From Tolypothrix tenuis PCC 7101 (GTDB taxonomy: Bacteria; Cyanobacteriota; Cyanobacteriia; Cyanobacteriales; Nostocaceae): DNA of 64,000 bases. Shown here piece after piece: positions 62,048 through 64,000 of the stretch (positions are counted from its first letter, which is position 1; each line of letters begins with the position of its first letter). The stretch is from NCBI RefSeq assembly GCF_002368295.1, contig NZ_AP018248.1:6933979-6997978 (forward strand), in the 5' to 3' direction. The translations under genes were made by a program, and so were the position numbers. Under the pieces are notes generated by a model, which did no database searches, was not told where the DNA came from, and saw only the letters and a program-made list of their open reading frames with translations.

Positions 62048-64000
62048 ATGTCCGATGGTTTCATAAAATATGCCACGGCCCGCGCAATGAGAAGAGCCAA
62101 GAAGATTTGGTTGCAAAAGTTACTCAAAAAGACAATTATCTTACTATTATTATTGGGTTTATTAATAGTAGGATTTGCCACTTATACTGTAAGGCAATCC
62201 TTTCCCCAAGAAAATGGTGCGATCGCACTTGCTGGGCTAAAGGCTGAGGTGACAGTCCAACGTGATCAATGGGGCGTACCGCATATTTATGCTACCAACT
62301 CCCATGATTTATTTATGGCGCAAGGGTATATCCACGCTCAAGACCGCTTTTGGCAAATGGACTTTTGGCGACACATTGGTTCTGGGCGATTGGCAGAAAT
62401 GTTTGGATCTTCTCAGGTAACTACTGACAAATATCTGCGGACTATGGGTTGGGCTAGGGTAGCGCAGCAAGAAATCCAACAAGTGAATGCAGAGATGAAG
62501 GCATATCTGGAAGCTTATGCCCAAGGGGTAAATGCTTATCTAGCAGAGCATCAAGGCAGTGCTATCAGTTTAGAATATGCAATGTTGAAATTGCTTAATC
62601 CTGGGTATAAGCCAGAACCTTGGCAACTGCTACACTCCCTCACCTGGGGTAAAGTCATGGCTTATGATTTGGGGAGAAACTTTGAGCGCGAAATTGAACG
62701 TACCATTCTGCTGAAAACCTTAAATTTGGCTCAGGTTGAAGAACTATTTCCCCCATATCCCCAAGATTTACCAGTCATCTTACCTGATTCGCAAAAACGC
62801 AAAACAGGCGAACAGGATGATTTTGACGAAACACAACTAATTGCTGCTCATCTTACAGACTCTCAATTACCCATTACCCAAGCCTTAGCCACAATTACCC
62901 AACCTATGAAGGCTTTAGAAGAGTTAATTGGCTCCAGAGCAATAGGTATAGGTTCTAATAATTGGGTAATCTCTGGTTCTCGCACCACTACAGGCAAGCC
63001 CATATTAGCAAATGACCCCCATTTAGCAGTACAAATGCCTTCGATTTGGTACGAAGTTGGTTTGCACTGTACGCCGAAAAATAGTGAATGTCCCTACAAC
63101 GTCACGGGTTTTTCCTTTGCGGGGATGTTAGGAGTAATTATCGGTCATAGCGATCGCATTGCTTGGGGTGTCACTAATGTGGAACCAGATGTGATGGATT
63201 TGTACATTGAGAAAATCAACCCTGCAAACCCGAACCAATATGAGGTAAATGGTAAATGGGTAGATATGCAACTCGTACCAGAGACAATTCAAGTTGCGGG
63301 AAGTAAGCCCATTGTCCAAACAGTACGCTACACCAGACATGGCCCCATTCTTTCGGATGTCTCACCTAAACTCCAGCAGTTTCCCACAAAAGGCGGCGTA
63401 GAAGTTCCGCCAAAATATGCGGTAGCCTTACGCTGGACAGCTTTAGAACCTTCCACTTTAGGATATGCCATTCCCCTAATTAATCGCGCTCAAAATTGGC
63501 AAGAGTTTCGCCAAGCTGTAGAGAACTTTGATGTTCCAGCCCAGAACTTTGTTTATGCTGATGTTGATGGCAATATTGGCTACCAAATGCCTGGTAAATT
63601 CCCCATTAGGGCTAAAGGTAAAGGGCGCTATCCGGTTCCTGGCTGGACAGATGAATATGAATGGCAAGGCTATATTGATTTTGAGCAACTACCCACAAGT
63701 TTTAATCCATCCCAAGGTTATATTGCTACCGCCAATAACTTAGTACAAAATAATTATCCTTATTTAATTACTACAGATTGGGTTTACGGCTACCGCGCCC
63801 AACGTATTGTGGAGATGATTGCCAAATCACAGCAAATTCTCTCCTTACTAGAAGTAGAGTTGATTCAGGGTGACAACCAGAATTTAAATGCCCAAACCCT
63901 AGTACCTTTATTCAATAATATTTCCCTAAATAATCCACGACACGAAGCCGCCAAACAGCTGCTACTAGATTGGAACTTACAGCTAGAAATGCGATCGCCC
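62048..64000 (+). CDS. Penicillin acylase family protein, N-terminal 651 codons (runs off the window)
   Basis: The frame is open from ATG 62048 to the window edge. It has a membrane or signal segment at about 28-50 (TIILLLLLGLLIVGFATYTV). The acylase precursor then follows, with GVPHIYATNSHDLFMAQGYI and HAQDRFWQMDFWRHIGSGRL of the alpha subunit and ALEELIGSRAIGIGSNNWVI, where Ser303 is the expected N-terminal nucleophile of the beta subunit after autoprocessing. Enzymes of this Ntn family hydrolyse acyl amides such as acyl-homoserine lactones or penicillins. The protein is usually about 800 residues long. An internal ATG at 62087 could be the start instead. Confidence 0.92.
   Translation, partial: MSDGFIKYATARAMRRAKKIWLQKLLKKTIILLLLLGLLIVGFATYTVRQSFPQENGAIALAGLKAEVTVQRDQWGVPHIYATNSHDLFMAQGYIHAQDRFWQMDFWRHIGSGRLAEMFGSSQVTTDKYLRTMGWARVAQQEIQQVNAEMKAYLEAYAQGVNAYLAEHQGSAISLEYAMLKLLNPGYKPEPWQLLHSLTWGKVMAYDLGRNFEREIERTILLKTLNLAQVEELFPPYPQDLPVILPDSQKRKTGEQDDFDETQLIAAHLTDSQLPITQALATITQPMKALEELIGSRAIGIGSNNWVISGSRTTTGKPILANDPHLAVQMPSIWYEVGLHCTPKNSECPYNVTGFSFAGMLGVIIGHSDRIAWGVTNVEPDVMDLYIEKINPANPNQYEVNGKWVDMQLVPETIQVAGSKPIVQTVRYTRHGPILSDVSPKLQQFPTKGGVEVPPKYAVALRWTALEPSTLGYAIPLINRAQNWQEFRQAVENFDVPAQNFVYADVDGNIGYQMPGKFPIRAKGKGRYPVPGWTDEYEWQGYIDFEQLPTSFNPSQGYIATANNLVQNNYPYLITTDWVYGYRAQRIVEMIAKSQQILSLLEVELIQGDNQNLNAQTLVPLFNNISLNNPRHEAAKQLLLDWNLQLEMRSP

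Overview
The window is chromosomal DNA of a filamentous, most likely heterocyst-forming (Nostocales-type) cyanobacterium. The evidence is photosystem II and cytochrome b6f genes (psbD, psb28-type, the PSII S4 gene, petM, ycf39), an nblR-like regulator, a kaiABC clock locus whose KaiA has no recognisable N-terminal receiver domain, frequent GCGATCGC (HIP1) octamers, and many tandem heptanucleotide repeats of the CCCAATG/TTACCAA type in intergenic DNA.

Layout. 1-5.2 kb (mostly minus strand): start of cysK, an Rrf2 regulator, an SLH-OprB porin, a pterin carbinolamine dehydratase, an unassigned structured RNA candidate with its own terminator, and a stand-alone psbD. 5.5-8.7 kb (plus): UPF0367 gene with an ECF-type ATPase, a YacP/Rae1-like NYN protein, tRNA-Asn and a class V aminotransferase. 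8.9-16 kb: CHASE2 Ser/Thr kinase, EamA transporter, secreted alpha/beta hydrolase, truB, tRNA-Ser. 16-31 kb (mostly plus): FdC2-like ferredoxin, SNase-like lipoprotein, inositol-phosphatase family enzyme, J-TPR protein overlapping hisZ, a 4Fe-4S ferredoxin, a LivF/NatE-type ATPase, a Tat-exported beta carbonic anhydrase, a four-helix-bundle/JAMM/MoeB-rhodanese cluster, a SWIM protein, lpdA, trpC. 31-37 kb (minus): DUF2949, DUF192 lipoprotein, nblR-like regulator, NAD kinase, ycf39 and petM (34 codons). 37-50 kb: pdxA, a large CBS-histidine kinase with degenerate receivers, kaiA-kaiB-kaiC, a TolC-family channel, two conserved unknown genes and the PSII S4-domain gene. 50-64 kb: SDR, secreted glycine-rich collagen-like protein, a block of nested mobile elements, mnmA, SPOR-type exported protein, psb28-type, penicillin-binding/beta-lactamase-like protein, trmJ-type methyltransferase, an Mrr-family-like protein lacking the nuclease domain, and a 3'-truncated penicillin acylase.

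The genes are mainly housekeeping and photosynthetic, so the most unusual content is between them. At least five families of short non-coding elements with inverted ends are present (called A to E here). Family A (112-126 bp) occurs three times, each copy flanked by a different perfect 10-bp direct repeat, which is direct evidence of transposition. At 52.9-53.5 kb three elements of different families are inserted one inside another. The RNA candidate at about 3.50-3.80 kb, with a Shine-Dalgarno sequence, a 23-codon reading frame, mutually exclusive helices and a terminator, is the best candidate for an undescribed regulatory element.

Gene names rest on protein motifs read by eye. No database search or folding program was run.
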